This document shows, piece by piece, positions 1-9,437 of a DNA stretch of 64,000 nt. Position numbers and translations under genes: made by a program. The stretch's first letter is position 1; every line of letters begins with the position of its first letter. The DNA is from VXNE01 sp965248075. Lineage in GTDB: Bacteria > Pseudomonadota > Gammaproteobacteria > Pseudomonadales > Azotimanducaceae. The stretch is from contig CBDFIL010000003.1 in NCBI GenBank assembly GCA_965248075.1, forward strand, positions 1,240,001 through 1,304,000, read 5' to 3'. The notes beneath the pieces were generated by a model that was given only the letters and a program-made list of their open reading frames with translations, ran no database searches and was not told the origin of the DNA.

Positions 1-804
1 GAACACCTCTTCGGTGCCGAGGCCCGCCGCGCTCTCCGGTCCGCCGCTGCTCCAGGCGTGGTTCCGGTCCCGCGCGGACCGGTCCCGCGGGCTCGCGGAA
101 GCCCGCTCCACGTTCCTGCCGACCGGCCTGCCGACCGGACGCTCCATCGTTCGCCGCACGGCGTCTCGTCCGCCGGCTGCAACTACCGCCGGCTCTTCGA
201 CCTGCAGTGCATCTACTTCCGCTACTACCGCTACTACCTCTGCTACCGCCGCGACGACCGGGGGAATCGGCACTGCGCCGCCCACGATCGCAGGCTCACG
301 CTCCACGCCTTTCGACGCCGCGCCGGCCGCGTCCACCGGCAGGACGGCCGCCGGGCTCGGGATGATCGGCGCCCCCGGCATCCGTCCCACGGGCGGAGCG
401 TCGGACGGCACGATCGGTGTCGCCAGGACGTCCGCGACCTGCGCCACCGGCTCCGCAGTCGTGGCGTGCACGACCTCCTCCAGGCGCTCGCCAACGGATG
501 CTTCGGCGATGGCATACACGTCCCGAGGCGCCGCAGCGGCAAACAGCGGCGACTCCAACTCCGCCACCTCCTCGACGGCGGGTTCCGGGGTGTTCCAGAG
601 GCCGAGCGGCGCCTGGTCCATGGGGGACGGGACTACGCGCGGCGGCCCGAGGATGTCCCCATCCTCGTACTCCATCTCCGGGATGTCCGCGGCCAGATGC
701 ACCGGCAAGCGGTCCCGCTTGGCTCGCCAGGTCAGCCACATCCCGTGAATCACGACGGCGGCTACCAGCAAACCGCCTACAATCAGGATCAAGTCCTTGT
801 CCAT
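1..804 (-). CDS. zipA: Cell division protein ZipA (partial, 3' end beyond window)
   Basis: The frame is open from an ATG at 804 to the window edge, so 268 codons are visible and no stop is seen. The N-terminus is a short membrane anchor (MDKDLILIVGGLLVAAVVIH) followed by a basic stretch, which is the usual ZipA bitopic anchor. The rest is a long Pro/Ala/Val-rich linker with simple-sequence runs. The FtsZ-binding C-terminal domain must lie outside the window. ZipA tethers FtsZ to the inner membrane and is essentially gammaproteobacterial. Position directly downstream of smc on the same strand matches the common smc-zipA-ligA order. The linker is low in conservation, so the call rests on the anchor and on synteny. 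Confidence 0.8.
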   Translation of the reverse strand, partial: MDKDLILIVGGLLVAAVVIHGMWLTWRAKRDRLPVHLAADIPEMEYEDGDILGPPRVVPSPMDQAPLGLWNTPEPAVEEVAELESPLFAAAAPRDVYAIAEASVGERLEEVVHATTAEPVAQVADVLATPIVPSDAPPVGRMPGAPIIPSPAAVLPVDAAGAASKGVEREPAIVGGAVPIPPVVAAVAEVVAVVAEVDALQVEEPAVVAAGGRDAVRRTMERPVGRPVGRNVERASASPRDRSARDRNHAWSSGGPESAAGLGTEEVF

Positions 805-858
805 GACATTCGTTCCGAACAGGTCTGTGGGGCTCCCCCTGGCCGCACCCCGACAGGT

Positions 859-3800
859 TCAAACCGCGGCCATGCTGGCCGCTTCTTCCATATCCACCGA
901 GACCAGCCGGGACACCCCCGGTTCACTCATGGTCACGCCCAAAAGGTGATCCGCCATTTCCATGGTCAGCTTGTTGTGTGTGATCACCACGAACTGCACG
1001 TCCTTCGACATTCCGTGCAGAAGTTCCGCAAAACGCGCGACGTTGGCATCATCCAACGGCGCGTCGACTTCGTCCAACAGGCACACGGGGCTCGGATTGA
1101 GCTGGAAGATCGCAAAAATGAGTGCGATCGCCGCCAGCGCCTTCTCGCCGCCCGAGAGCATCTGTACGTTGGAATTGCTCTTGCCCGGCGGGCGCGCCAT
1201 GAAGCGCACCCCGGTGTCGAGGAGGTTCTCGCCGGTCAATTGGAGGTAGGCCTTGCCGCCGCCGAACACCTTCGGGAACACCGTTCCGAGGTGCACGTTC
1301 ACCTGTTCGAACGTGTGCCTGAACCGCGTCCGCGTCTCCGCGTCGATCCGGCCGATCGCGGACTGCAACGTTGCGAGCGCCTGCTCGAGATCTTCGTTCT
1401 GGGCGTCGAGGTACCGCTTGCGCTCGGATTCCTCGTCGAACTCCTCGATGGCGGCCAGGTTGATGGCGCCCAGTCGCGCGATGCGTCGTTCGATGGCTTC
1501 GAGCGACGCCACCCAGTCCCCTGCCGCGGCATCCTCCGGCAGGGTCGCCGCAAGCTCCCCGGCCGTGAAGCCAGTGTCGCGCAGCTGCTCGGCAAGGCCG
1601 GTTCGACGGGCCGACGCACCCTCTCGCTGCAGCTGCGCCTGTTGTACATGATCCCGCGCGACTTCGACTGCCTCTCCCGCCTCGTGGCGTTTGCCCGAGA
1701 GAACCGCAACTTCCGATTCGACGTCATCGAGTTGCCGACGCGACCGGGCCTGCCGCCTGGTCAGGGCGAGTCGCTCGCCGAGCTTTTCGTCGAGTGTTCG
1801 TTGCAGTTCCGGCAGGGGATGGAGGCTCTCTTCGATGCTCTCCCGCAGCCCATCCACGCGAGCGAGGAGATCGCCGCGCTGGCCGAGCAGCCGCTCGCGT
1901 GCCGTCCGCGCCGCATCGAGGTTGCCGGTGCGCCGCTGGTGTTCCAGACTCAGCGTGTGCAACCGATCCCGGCGCGCGGCCGCATGCGTGCGTGCGGCTT
2001 GCACGCACCCGGCCAGCCGATCCCGCTCGGCCGTCAGTTCGCGCCGCTTCGAACGCGCCGCCTGGGCTTTCCCCGATAACTGTTCGATACGCGCGTGCAG
2101 CGCGCTCAGTCGCTCCGACTCCTGGGCCAGCAGCGACTCCGTCTCCCTGCGCTGGCGTTCGATCCGGTCCCGGCGCGCCCGCGCTTCGTCGATGCGCACC
2201 TGGCGGACATCCCGCTCGCCACGCAACTGCGCCAGGCGATCGCCGCTCTGCCGGTACTCCTGCTGCAGACGGTCACGGTCCGCTTCGAGTCGCTGCGCCC
2301 GCAGCTTGGCGTGCGCCAACGCCTCTTCCACGGCCGCGAGTCCGCGTTCGGCATCCCGAACCTCCGTACCGAGTGCTTCGAGGTCCGCCGCGCGCTGGAC
2401 GACTCCGACGGACAGGTCCTCGCCCCGGTCGAAGCGAATCCAGTCCGTCCCCATCCAGATACCCTCACGGGTGACGATACTCTCGCCGCGTGCAAGCGCC
2501 GGCCGCGATGCCAGGGCACGGTCCACCGAGTCCGCCGCGTAGACGCCCGCCAGCAGCGAGCCGACGGGACCGCCCTGCGCCCGCACGAGCGTCGCGAGTG
2601 GCGGCAGGTCACCCTCTCGCGTCGGGGTGTCGCCCCCTTCGTACAAGGCGACGCTGCCCCCGTCCAGGTGGCCCAGCTCCGCCGCAAGATTCCCGGTGTC
2701 GCGGACGCGCACCGCCTGGAAGTGCCGCGCCAGCACGGCTTCGGCGGCGCTCTCCCAACCCTGTTCCACGGCCAGCCCCTGTCCCAGTCTGGGGGCGTCG
2801 GCGAGACCGTGCGCATCGATCCAGTCGCGCGCCGCACTCGGCTCGCCACCGAGCGCCGCCTCCTGCACGGCCGTCAGCGCCGCGATCTCGTTGTGCAGCC
2901 GCTGCGTCTCGCGCCGCGCCGCATCCACCGTCTGTTCGCCGGTCGCCAACTCGGTGCGGAGTTCGGAGAGGGCTTGTACACAGGCGTTCAGCTGCGCCTC
3001 GCAGCGATCGTGCACCGCCTCGGCCTGTTCGATCGCGCCATCGAGGTCGTGCGCATCCGCCGGCATCCCCTCCGCCGGCGCCCCGGCTTCCGAAGCGAAC
3101 TCCCGCAGACGCGTCCGCAACTCCGCAAGGCTCCCCTCGACGTGCTCCGCCCGGCTCACCTCGACCGTCAGTTCCCGTTCGCTGGAGGCTGCCTGCGCGC
3201 TGAACCGGTCCCAGCCGGTTTGCCAGACTGCCATCTGTTCCTCGGCCGCGGCCAACTCCCCCGCCGATCCGGCGTCTGCCGCCCGCGCGCGCTCGAGTTC
3301 CGGCGCCTGTTCCGCCACCGACGTAGCAAGCGTCGCGATCTCGAGCTCGTCCGCGACGAGCTGCGCCGCCGCGGCGGCGGCGCGTCGCTCGGCGTCCGCG
3401 AGGTCCGCCCGAAGCTGCTCCACCCGGGTGCGATGGAACCGCAACGCCTCCTCGGCGCGGGCGATGTCCGCCCCGATCCGGTATGCGTGTCCCTGAATGT
3501 CGCCCATGGCCTGGGCGCGCTCCTGTTGGAGCATGCGGGCTTGTTCCAGTTCGCGGTCGAGGCTCCTGATCTCGCTCACCGCCTTCTGATAGGCCGTATC
3601 GAGCCGCCCGATGGCGGCGTCGCTCGCGGCAAGCTCCGCGTCCACCGCACGTATCCGCACCAGCAGCAACTCCCCGGTGCGGCGGCGCTGCTCCGTCTTG
3701 AGGCCGCGGTAACGCTCCGCGGCCCGCGCCTGCTTTTGCAGCCGCGCGAGGCGATCCGCAAGTTCCGACCGAATGTCGTGCAGGCGTTCGAGGTTCTCGC

Positions 3801-4362
3801 GCGTGGCGCGCATCCGGCTTTCGGTCTCGCGGCGGCGCTCCTTGTATTTCGAAATGCCGGCCGCTTCTTCCAGGTACACCCGCAGGTCGTCCGGCTTCGC
3901 CGCGACGAGCTCGCTGATCATGCCCTGCTCGATGATGGAGTAGCTGCGCGGACCGAAACCCGTGCCAAGGAAGACGTCGGCGATGTCGCGCCGCCGACAC
4001 CGCGTACCGTTCAGGTAGTAGCCCGATTGACCCGTGCGGGTGACTTCGCGCCGGATCGCGATCTCACCGAAACGTGCATACTGGCCGCCGACGCGCCCGT
4101 CCGAGTTGTCGAAACTGAGTTCCACCGACGCCATGGCGGTTCCCCGCCGGGCGGTGGACCCGCTGAAGATGACGTCCGTGCTCGACTCCCCCCGGAGACG
4201 GCGGGCGGAACTCTCACCGATGACCCAGCGCACGGCATCGATGATGTTCGATTTGCCGCACCCGTTAGGGCCGACTACGGCGCTACGGTTCCCGAGGAAG
4301 CTGACTTTCGTCGGGTCGACAAACGTCTTGAACCCCGCCAGCTTGATTCCTGTGAGACGCAT
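859..4362 (-). CDS. smc: Chromosome segregation ATPase SMC
   Basis: A protein of 1167 residues, the normal size for bacterial SMC. The head has a Walker A GPNGCGKSN at residues 31-39, and a C-terminal signature LSGGEK from about residue 1069 with Walker B LLDEVDAP near 1095. Long charged, Glu/Arg-rich coiled-coil arms flank a central hinge region. SMC dimers condense and organise the nucleoid with ScpA/ScpB. The ATG at 4362 gives the canonical start (MRLTGIKLAGFKTF), so it is the right start. The gene is followed after 54 bases by zipA. Confidence 0.97.
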   Translation of the reverse strand: MRLTGIKLAGFKTFVDPTKVSFLGNRSAVVGPNGCGKSNIIDAVRWVIGESSARRLRGESSTDVIFSGSTARRGTAMASVELSFDNSDGRVGGQYARFGEIAIRREVTRTGQSGYYLNGTRCRRRDIADVFLGTGFGPRSYSIIEQGMISELVAAKPDDLRVYLEEAAGISKYKERRRETESRMRATRENLERLHDIRSELADRLARLQKQARAAERYRGLKTEQRRRTGELLLVRIRAVDAELAASDAAIGRLDTAYQKAVSEIRSLDRELEQARMLQQERAQAMGDIQGHAYRIGADIARAEEALRFHRTRVEQLRADLADAERRAAAAAAQLVADELEIATLATSVAEQAPELERARAADAGSAGELAAAEEQMAVWQTGWDRFSAQAASSERELTVEVSRAEHVEGSLAELRTRLREFASEAGAPAEGMPADAHDLDGAIEQAEAVHDRCEAQLNACVQALSELRTELATGEQTVDAARRETQRLHNEIAALTAVQEAALGGEPSAARDWIDAHGLADAPRLGQGLAVEQGWESAAEAVLARHFQAVRVRDTGNLAAELGHLDGGSVALYEGGDTPTREGDLPPLATLVRAQGGPVGSLLAGVYAADSVDRALASRPALARGESIVTREGIWMGTDWIRFDRGEDLSVGVVQRAADLEALGTEVRDAERGLAAVEEALAHAKLRAQRLEADRDRLQQEYRQSGDRLAQLRGERDVRQVRIDEARARRDRIERQRRETESLLAQESERLSALHARIEQLSGKAQAARSKRRELTAERDRLAGCVQAARTHAAARRDRLHTLSLEHQRRTGNLDAARTARERLLGQRGDLLARVDGLRESIEESLHPLPELQRTLDEKLGERLALTRRQARSRRQLDDVESEVAVLSGKRHEAGEAVEVARDHVQQAQLQREGASARRTGLAEQLRDTGFTAGELAATLPEDAAAGDWVASLEAIERRIARLGAINLAAIEEFDEESERKRYLDAQNEDLEQALATLQSAIGRIDAETRTRFRHTFEQVNVHLGTVFPKVFGGGKAYLQLTGENLLDTGVRFMARPPGKSNSNVQMLSGGEKALAAIALIFAIFQLNPSPVCLLDEVDAPLDDANVARFAELLHGMSKDVQFVVITHNKLTMEMADHLLGVTMSEPGVSRLVSVDMEEAASMAAV

Positions 4363-4429
4363 CTGGCGTCGTCATCCTTCCCGTAAGGGACGCAGCGAGT
4401 GTAAGGGAATGCCTCCGGGATTGCACCTT

Positions 4430-4435
4430 TGTCAA
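4430..4435 (-). promoter_or_regulatory. Possible -35 box upstream of smc
   Basis: A perfect TTGACA lies on the minus strand in the ccmI-smc gap, about 68 bases before the smc ATG. No good -10 is found at the standard 16-18 base spacing. A TACACT hexamer occurs further on at too long a spacing. Recorded as weak evidence for an smc promoter in this gap. Confidence 0.25.
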
Positions 4436-4499
4436 GTCGTTAGATGCGCCTTGCACCCGCCCGGCGTGGAGGGGCGGCTGCAGCGTTACGCCACCGCGC

Positions 4500-5795
4500 T
4501 CAGGGGACCTGCCGGGCGATGTCCAGCAGGACCGTTTCCGCCCCGACGCGGGTCGTCTTCGCCACGCTCTCGAAGTCCCCGGCGGCGCGCATCGGCGACC
4601 CGTTCACGCTGATCCTCGCGACGAGTTCGACGGCTTCGAGATCCGAGAGCCGCCGACCGGGAAGCATGGCATCGGCATCGCCAAGCTGCACGCGCGCGGG
4701 CAGGTCCGCCACGGCAAGACGGCGCACCGCGTATGGCGGCCCAGCCCGTCCGGACGGATCGCGCGCGATCACGAATACGGTGGCGCCCGCATCCACGGTC
4801 AGCGCCGGGGAGACCGACACCGCCACGGCCACGCCGCCCCGGGACGTGCCCGACGCCGGATCGGGACCAGGCACTTCGGACGCACCGGATGTCTGCGCCC
4901 GCTCGACCGGGGTCCGCCGGCCGGCGTCCGCTCCCGTGGCGGCCGGCTCCTCTTCCGGCACGAGCCGCGCGTGCGCCAGGACCAGCGCCTCGCCGAACAG
5001 CGAGCGCCGCGGACCGGCCGGCGTCACCCGCAACAGGCTGGCGAGGTGCCTGGCCGCTTCGGCAAAGTCATCGCGCCGCATGGCATCCATCGCCAGCAAC
5101 TCCAGCATCATGGGGTCGTCCGGCCTGGCCGCCACCACCCGCTCGATGGCCGCCCGCGTGTCCACCGAAATCCGTCCGTCGTCCGCGAGATAGCGCGCCT
5201 GCGCCCAGGAGGCCTCGATCTCCGGATCGGCACCGGTCGACTCGCGAAGCCTGGCAAAGATCCGGGCGGCACCCTGGAAATCCTGCCGGCGCACCTTCAG
5301 GTGTCCAAGGTGGAAGAGGCTGTCCCCGTCCTCGGGACGCCGCGCGACACGCGCCGTCAAGGCGGCGTCGAGCTCCGCCAGCGTACCTTGCCGCGGGTTG
5401 GAGTCGCGCAGGATCTCGCCGGCTCGGGCGAGCAGGCGAACGTCCGGTTCGCCCCAGAACGCGTAGAGCGCGACACTGGCAACCGCGGCAAGCAACACGG
5501 CCACGACCGTGCGGGACGCCGGCGGCGCGGTCGTGTCGCCAAGGTCCCCCGCTGCGCTCTCCGGCAGTTCGTCGACCACACTCGCGGCCAACTCCTCCTC
5601 GAGTACGGCGATCTCGGTGTCCGCGAGGCCCTGCATGCGCCCCTCGACAGCGAGTTCCCGGCGACGGTCCGCAAACACCCCAAGGTTGGCGCGGGCCCGG
5701 TCGCCGCGCTCAGCGCCACCTCGCCGCGCGCCATGGACCACGTACAGAGCGGCCAGCGACGCGAGCAGCACGACACCGGCAAAGACTTCGATCAC
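4500..5795 (-). CDS. ccmI: Cytochrome c maturation protein CcmI (TPR apocytochrome chaperone)
   Basis: 431 residues from a GTG at 5795 that overlaps the ccmH stop in a GTGA. It has an N-terminal membrane segment (IEVFAGVVLLASLAALYVV), a cytoplasmic loop and a second membrane segment. A periplasmic TPR region (residues about 150-290) follows, then a C-terminal domain with the family pattern of LPARVQLGDADAMLP and ARISVNGSP. CcmI binds apocytochrome c and presents it to the CcmFH haem ligation complex. It is the last gene of the ccm operon. The frame extends further upstream, but that part overlaps ccmH and does not resemble CcmI. Confidence 0.9.
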   Translation of the reverse strand: MIEVFAGVVLLASLAALYVVHGARRGGAERGDRARANLGVFADRRRELAVEGRMQGLADTEIAVLEEELAASVVDELPESAAGDLGDTTAPPASRTVVAVLLAAVASVALYAFWGEPDVRLLARAGEILRDSNPRQGTLAELDAALTARVARRPEDGDSLFHLGHLKVRRQDFQGAARIFARLRESTGADPEIEASWAQARYLADDGRISVDTRAAIERVVAARPDDPMMLELLAMDAMRRDDFAEAARHLASLLRVTPAGPRRSLFGEALVLAHARLVPEEEPAATGADAGRRTPVERAQTSGASEVPGPDPASGTSRGGVAVAVSVSPALTVDAGATVFVIARDPSGRAGPPYAVRRLAVADLPARVQLGDADAMLPGRRLSDLEAVELVARISVNGSPMRAAGDFESVAKTTRVGAETVLLDIARQVP

Positions 5796-6358
5796 CGGGC
5801 ATCTCCGCGCGGATGCACCCCGGCGTTGTCGCCGGCATCCTCCCACGCATCCTCCCAGCCATCCTCCCGGGCATCATCCCGGGCATCCTCGACCAGCCGC
5901 TCAAGCCGTTCGCGCTCAGCCACGGTCAAGCCGGCCGCGCGCCGCTGCACACCGACACGCGCGAGCACGGCGAGGCCGACACAGACGAGGGCGAGCGGCG
6001 AGAGCCACAGCAGCCAGGTGGCGGGTCTCATCGGCGGATCGTAGAGCACGAAGTCGCCATAGCGTTCCTGCAGGTGCGCGCGGATGTCTGCGTCGGTGGC
6101 GCCCGACTCGATGAGCCGCCTGACCGTACGGCGCAGATCCACCGCAATGGGGGCGCCCGAACTCGCGATGGACTCGTTCAGGCACTTGGGACAACGGAAC
6201 TCGGCGAGCAGCGCCTGATATCGTCCGGCCGTCGCGGCATCGGCAAAGCCGTAGCCATCGATGGGCGATGCGGCGAACGCGGCGCCTGCCAGTCCGAGCG
6301 CCGCCAGACTGGTCCATAGCCACGCTGCCCGGCGGTACCGCCGGCGCAAATCACTCAT
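5792..6358 (-). CDS. ccmH: Cytochrome c maturation protein CcmH (thiol-disulfide)
   Basis: 188 residues with a signal peptide or anchor (residues 11-30), then FRCPKC with the redox cysteines at 56 and 59. A conserved RxxVRRLIESGATDADI region and a C-terminal membrane segment follow. CcmH reduces apocytochrome cysteines before haem attachment. Its ATG overlaps the end of ccmG by 8 bases and its stop overlaps ccmI. The C-terminal tail is unusual: it is acidic and repetitive (EDARDDAREDGWEDAWEDAG), encoded by five imperfect 12-base repeats at about 5835-5892. Confidence 0.93.
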   Translation of the reverse strand: MSDLRRRYRRAAWLWTSLAALGLAGAAFAASPIDGYGFADAATAGRYQALLAEFRCPKCLNESIASSGAPIAVDLRRTVRRLIESGATDADIRAHLQERYGDFVLYDPPMRPATWLLWLSPLALVCVGLAVLARVGVQRRAAGLTVAERERLERLVEDARDDAREDGWEDAWEDAGDNAGVHPRGDAR

Positions 6359-6896
6359 GGGCCGGCGCCCGCAGCCGCGCGAGCGCCGGCGCGATCTCCG
6401 CATCCCACACCCATCGGTTGACCTCGCCGACCCGCTTGTAACGGATCGTGCCATCGGCATCCACGAGAAAAGTCTCCGGGGCCCCGTAGACCCCGAGGTC
6501 GACGCCCAGATCGCCGCTCGCGTCCACGACATTGAAGTCGTACGGGTCGCCATGGCGATCCAGCCAGGCGACCGCCGCGGCGGGATCGTCCTTGTAGTTG
6601 ACGCCGATGATCGACAGACCCGCCTCGCGCCGGATGCGCAGCAACTCGGCATGCTCCGCAAGGCAGGTCGGACACCACGTCGCCCAGACGTTGACCATGC
6701 GCACCTCGCCCTCCACGTCCGCCCGCGTCGCGCGCCAGCCGGCATCGCCGAGCACCGGCAGGTCGAAGTCCGGAAAGGACTTCCCGACCAACGCGGAAGG
6801 CAGCAGCTTCGGGTCGTTCAGCGTGAAGCCCAGGAACAGGATCCCCGCGAGCACGAGGAACGCCGCCAGCGGCAGGACGCGCTGGGCGCGGGTCAC
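6351..6896 (-). CDS. ccmG: Periplasmic thioredoxin CcmG/DsbE
   Basis: 181 residues from a GTG at 6896, which overlaps the ccmF stop as GTGA. An N-terminal membrane anchor (residues 7-25) is followed by a thioredoxin fold with active site WCPTC at 74-78. Downstream are a cis-proline region (GAPETF) and GVNYKDDP, typical of CcmG. It reduces the CcmH or apocytochrome disulfides using electrons from DsbD-type proteins. The open frame extends far upstream, but that part is antisense-like readthrough of ccmF. Confidence 0.94.
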   Translation of the reverse strand: MTRAQRVLPLAAFLVLAGILFLGFTLNDPKLLPSALVGKSFPDFDLPVLGDAGWRATRADVEGEVRMVNVWATWCPTCLAEHAELLRIRREAGLSIIGVNYKDDPAAAVAWLDRHGDPYDFNVVDASGDLGVDLGVYGAPETFLVDADGTIRYKRVGEVNRWVWDAEIAPALARLRAPAHE

Positions 6897-8830
6897 GCCG
6901 ATGCCGCGGGCGCGACGGCGCCCGGGGCGAGTTGCGCCGGCCGCCGCCCGAGACGCCGATAGCGGGGATCCGTGATCGCCAACGTGCCGCCGAGGCCGAT
7001 GAGCAACGCGCCGAGCCATACCCAGCGCACCAGCGGCTTGTCGTTGATGCGGACCGCCCAGGTGCCGTCCGGCAGCTTTTCCCCCAGGGTGACGTACAGG
7101 TCGCCCAGAAACCCCGCCGAGATGCCCGCTTCGGTCATCACCTGTCCCCGGGCTTCGTACAGCCGTTTCTCCGGATGGAGGACCACGCCGCCGTCGGTCA
7201 CGAATTCGCCGCGGTCCGCGACGTAGTTCGGCCCCTGCACCCGCCGCAGGTCCGCGAAGCGGTAGTCCACGTCGTTCAGCGTCACCGTCTCGCCGACCGC
7301 CATGCGCGCATCGACCGCATGCGAGAACTCGCTCGTCACGGCGATGCCCGCGAGGCTCACGGCGAATCCCACATGCGCCACGACCATGCCGGCGTAGCCC
7401 CGCGTCAGCGCGGACCGGCGGCGCCAGGCGTCCGCCGCGTGTACCAGGACGATCCATGCGGCGAGCGCGATGGCCAGGGTCGAGCCGAACTGCACGGTCC
7501 CGGCAAGGGCGAGCGGCAACGCGACGCCCAGCGCCGCCCCTGCGACACCCAGCAGGGCGGCGCCCCGGAAGAGCGTCCAGGGCGTACGTTTCCACCGCGT
7601 GATGGGGGCGACCGCCAGGCATGCCGCCAAGCCGCACATGAGCGGGACGAACACCCGGTTGAAATAGGGCGGTCCGACGGAGATCTTGTCACCTCCGGTC
7701 GCCGCCTCGTAGGCGAGCGGATACAGCGTGCCGATCATCACCACCGCGAGCGCCACCACCAGGATCACGTTGTTGGTGAGCAGCAGCAGTTCCCGGGACG
7801 CACCCTCGAAGCGCGCCCGGCTACCGAGTCCCGGAGCACGTAGTGCATAGAGCACCAGCGCACCGCCGATCGTCAGCACCAGCAGCACCAGCAGGAAGAG
7901 ACCGCGCTCGGGGTCGACCGCGAAGGCATGTACCGAAGTGAGCACGCCGGAGCGGACGATGAAGGCTCCGAGCAGGGACAGCGAAAACGCGGCCACGGCC
8001 AGGAACAGCGTCCAGCTCTTGAAGGCGCCGCGCTTCTCCGTCACGGCCAGCGAGTGCACGAGCGCGGTGCCTGCCAGCCAGGGCATGAACGAGGCGTTCT
8101 CTACCGGGTCCCAGAACCACCAGCCGCCCCAGCCAAGCTCGTAGTAGGCCCACCAGCTGCCGAGCGCAATCCCCACCGTGAGGAAGGACCATGCGACGTT
8201 CGTCCAGGGTCTCGTCCACCGGGCCCACACCGTGTCCAGGCGTCCCGTCAGGAGCGCGGCGATGGCAAACGAGAACGCCACCGCAAATCCCACATAGCCG
8301 GTGTAGAGCAGGGGCGGATGCACGATCAGGCCGAAGTCCTGCAGCAGCGGGTTCAGGTCGGCGCCCTCGGCGGGAACCCCCGGCACGAGTCGCTCGAACG
8401 GACTGCTGGTGCTCAGCAGGAACAGGAGAAACCCGGCGTTCAGGAGCCCGAGCGTGCCGAGCACACGGCCGTGTATTTCCGCCGGGAGACGGCGCCCCCC
8501 GATGCTCACCGCCCAGGTCCAGGCCGCCATGATCGTCGTCCAGAGGAGGAAGGAGCCTTCGTGGGCACCCCAGGTCGCACTCACCCGGTAGTACCAGGGC
8601 AGGAGCGTGTTCGAGTTCTCCGCCACATAGGCGACGGAGAAGTCGCTGGCAACGAACGCCTGGACCAGCGCTGCGAACCCCACGATCAGCAGTGCGAGCT
8701 GTCCGGTCGCGAGCGTCCCGGCCGCGCTCCGCCAGGCGGCGTTCGTCGCGCTCGCATAGCCCGCGGCGGCAAGGCCGACGGCCATCACGAACGCGACGAT
8801 GGTGGCGAAGTGACCGAGTTCGACGATCAC
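6893..8830 (-). CDS. ccmF: Haem lyase subunit CcmF
   Basis: 645 residues with about 15 hydrophobic segments. The haem-handling WWD signature GWGGWWFWDPVENASFMP lies in the first half and conserved histidines flank it. CcmF takes haem from holo-CcmE and ligates it to apocytochrome c with CcmH. The ATG at 8830 overlaps the ccmE stop as ATGA, so translation is probably coupled. Length and motif order match the family. Confidence 0.97.
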   Translation of the reverse strand: MIVELGHFATIVAFVMAVGLAAAGYASATNAAWRSAAGTLATGQLALLIVGFAALVQAFVASDFSVAYVAENSNTLLPWYYRVSATWGAHEGSFLLWTTIMAAWTWAVSIGGRRLPAEIHGRVLGTLGLLNAGFLLFLLSTSSPFERLVPGVPAEGADLNPLLQDFGLIVHPPLLYTGYVGFAVAFSFAIAALLTGRLDTVWARWTRPWTNVAWSFLTVGIALGSWWAYYELGWGGWWFWDPVENASFMPWLAGTALVHSLAVTEKRGAFKSWTLFLAVAAFSLSLLGAFIVRSGVLTSVHAFAVDPERGLFLLVLLVLTIGGALVLYALRAPGLGSRARFEGASRELLLLTNNVILVVALAVVMIGTLYPLAYEAATGGDKISVGPPYFNRVFVPLMCGLAACLAVAPITRWKRTPWTLFRGAALLGVAGAALGVALPLALAGTVQFGSTLAIALAAWIVLVHAADAWRRRSALTRGYAGMVVAHVGFAVSLAGIAVTSEFSHAVDARMAVGETVTLNDVDYRFADLRRVQGPNYVADRGEFVTDGGVVLHPEKRLYEARGQVMTEAGISAGFLGDLYVTLGEKLPDGTWAVRINDKPLVRWVWLGALLIGLGGTLAITDPRYRRLGRRPAQLAPGAVAPAASA

Positions 8831-9264
8831 CTGGCCGTTCCCTCGTGGGCCTTCATCCCGGCCAGCTCGGGCGGCATGTAGTTCTCGTCGTGCTTCGCGA
8901 GTACCTCGCGCGCGAGGAACGTTCCTGCGCCATCCAGCTCGCCCGTCACGAGCACACCCTGGTCCTCGCGAAACAGGTCCGGAAGGATGCCGACATAACG
9001 CACCGTGAAGTCCGACCCCTGGAAGTCCGTCAGCACGAACGACACCCCGAGGCCCTCGGCGTCCCGCGACACGCTGCCCGGCGCGACCATGCCGCCGCCG
9101 CGAATCGTGACCCCCACCGGCGCTGCCCCGCTGGCGATCGTTTGCGGCGGGTGGAAGGCGTTGATGTTTTCGTTCAGTGCCGCCAGCACGAAACCGACCG
9201 TCGCGGCCGTTCCGGCGAGCAGGAAGACGGTGGCGATCAGGCGGCCACGCCGAACCCGGTTCAT
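8827..9264 (-). CDS. ccmE: Haem chaperone CcmE
   Basis: 145 residues. An N-terminal membrane anchor (residues 9-30) precedes a beta-barrel OB fold. The haem-binding His125 lies in KHDENYMPPE, the family signature that covalently holds haem. CcmE carries haem from CcmABCD to CcmF in the periplasm. The ATG at 9264 overlaps the ccmD stop. The longer open frame upstream is out of register with the known N-terminus. Confidence 0.96.
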   Translation of the reverse strand: MNRVRRGRLIATVFLLAGTAATVGFVLAALNENINAFHPPQTIASGAAPVGVTIRGGGMVAPGSVSRDAEGLGVSFVLTDFQGSDFTVRYVGILPDLFREDQGVLVTGELDGAGTFLAREVLAKHDENYMPPELAGMKAHEGTAR

Positions 9265-9437
9265 GGCATGTTCCCCCCCGGCCTTCGCCCCGCGCGCGCG
9301 GCGGCGATGAGTCGGCGCCGCACGACCAACGGGCGGATGCCCAAGCCCCCGAGTATGGCGAAGCCGATGCCGTACGCGAGCCACACGTAGAGGCCGTGGT
9401 CTCCCATCGCCAGAAACTCGACCACCGCCTCGCTCAT
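9261..9437 (-). CDS. ccmD: Haem exporter protein CcmD
   Basis: 58 residues with a single membrane segment (HGLYVWLAYGIGFAILGGLG) and a basic cytoplasmic tail. This is the typical tiny CcmD that stabilises the CcmABC-CcmE complex. The ATG at 9437 overlaps the ccmC stop as ATGA and its own stop overlaps the ccmE ATG. Identity rests on size, topology and position. Confidence 0.9.
   Translation of the reverse strand: MSEAVVEFLAMGDHGLYVWLAYGIGFAILGGLGIRPLVVRRRLIAAARAGRRPGGNMP

Noticed and set aside
58..2079. A 673-codon frame on the plus strand
   Set aside because: Antisense to zipA and smc, which have clear family motifs; composition is that of a GC-rich shadow frame.
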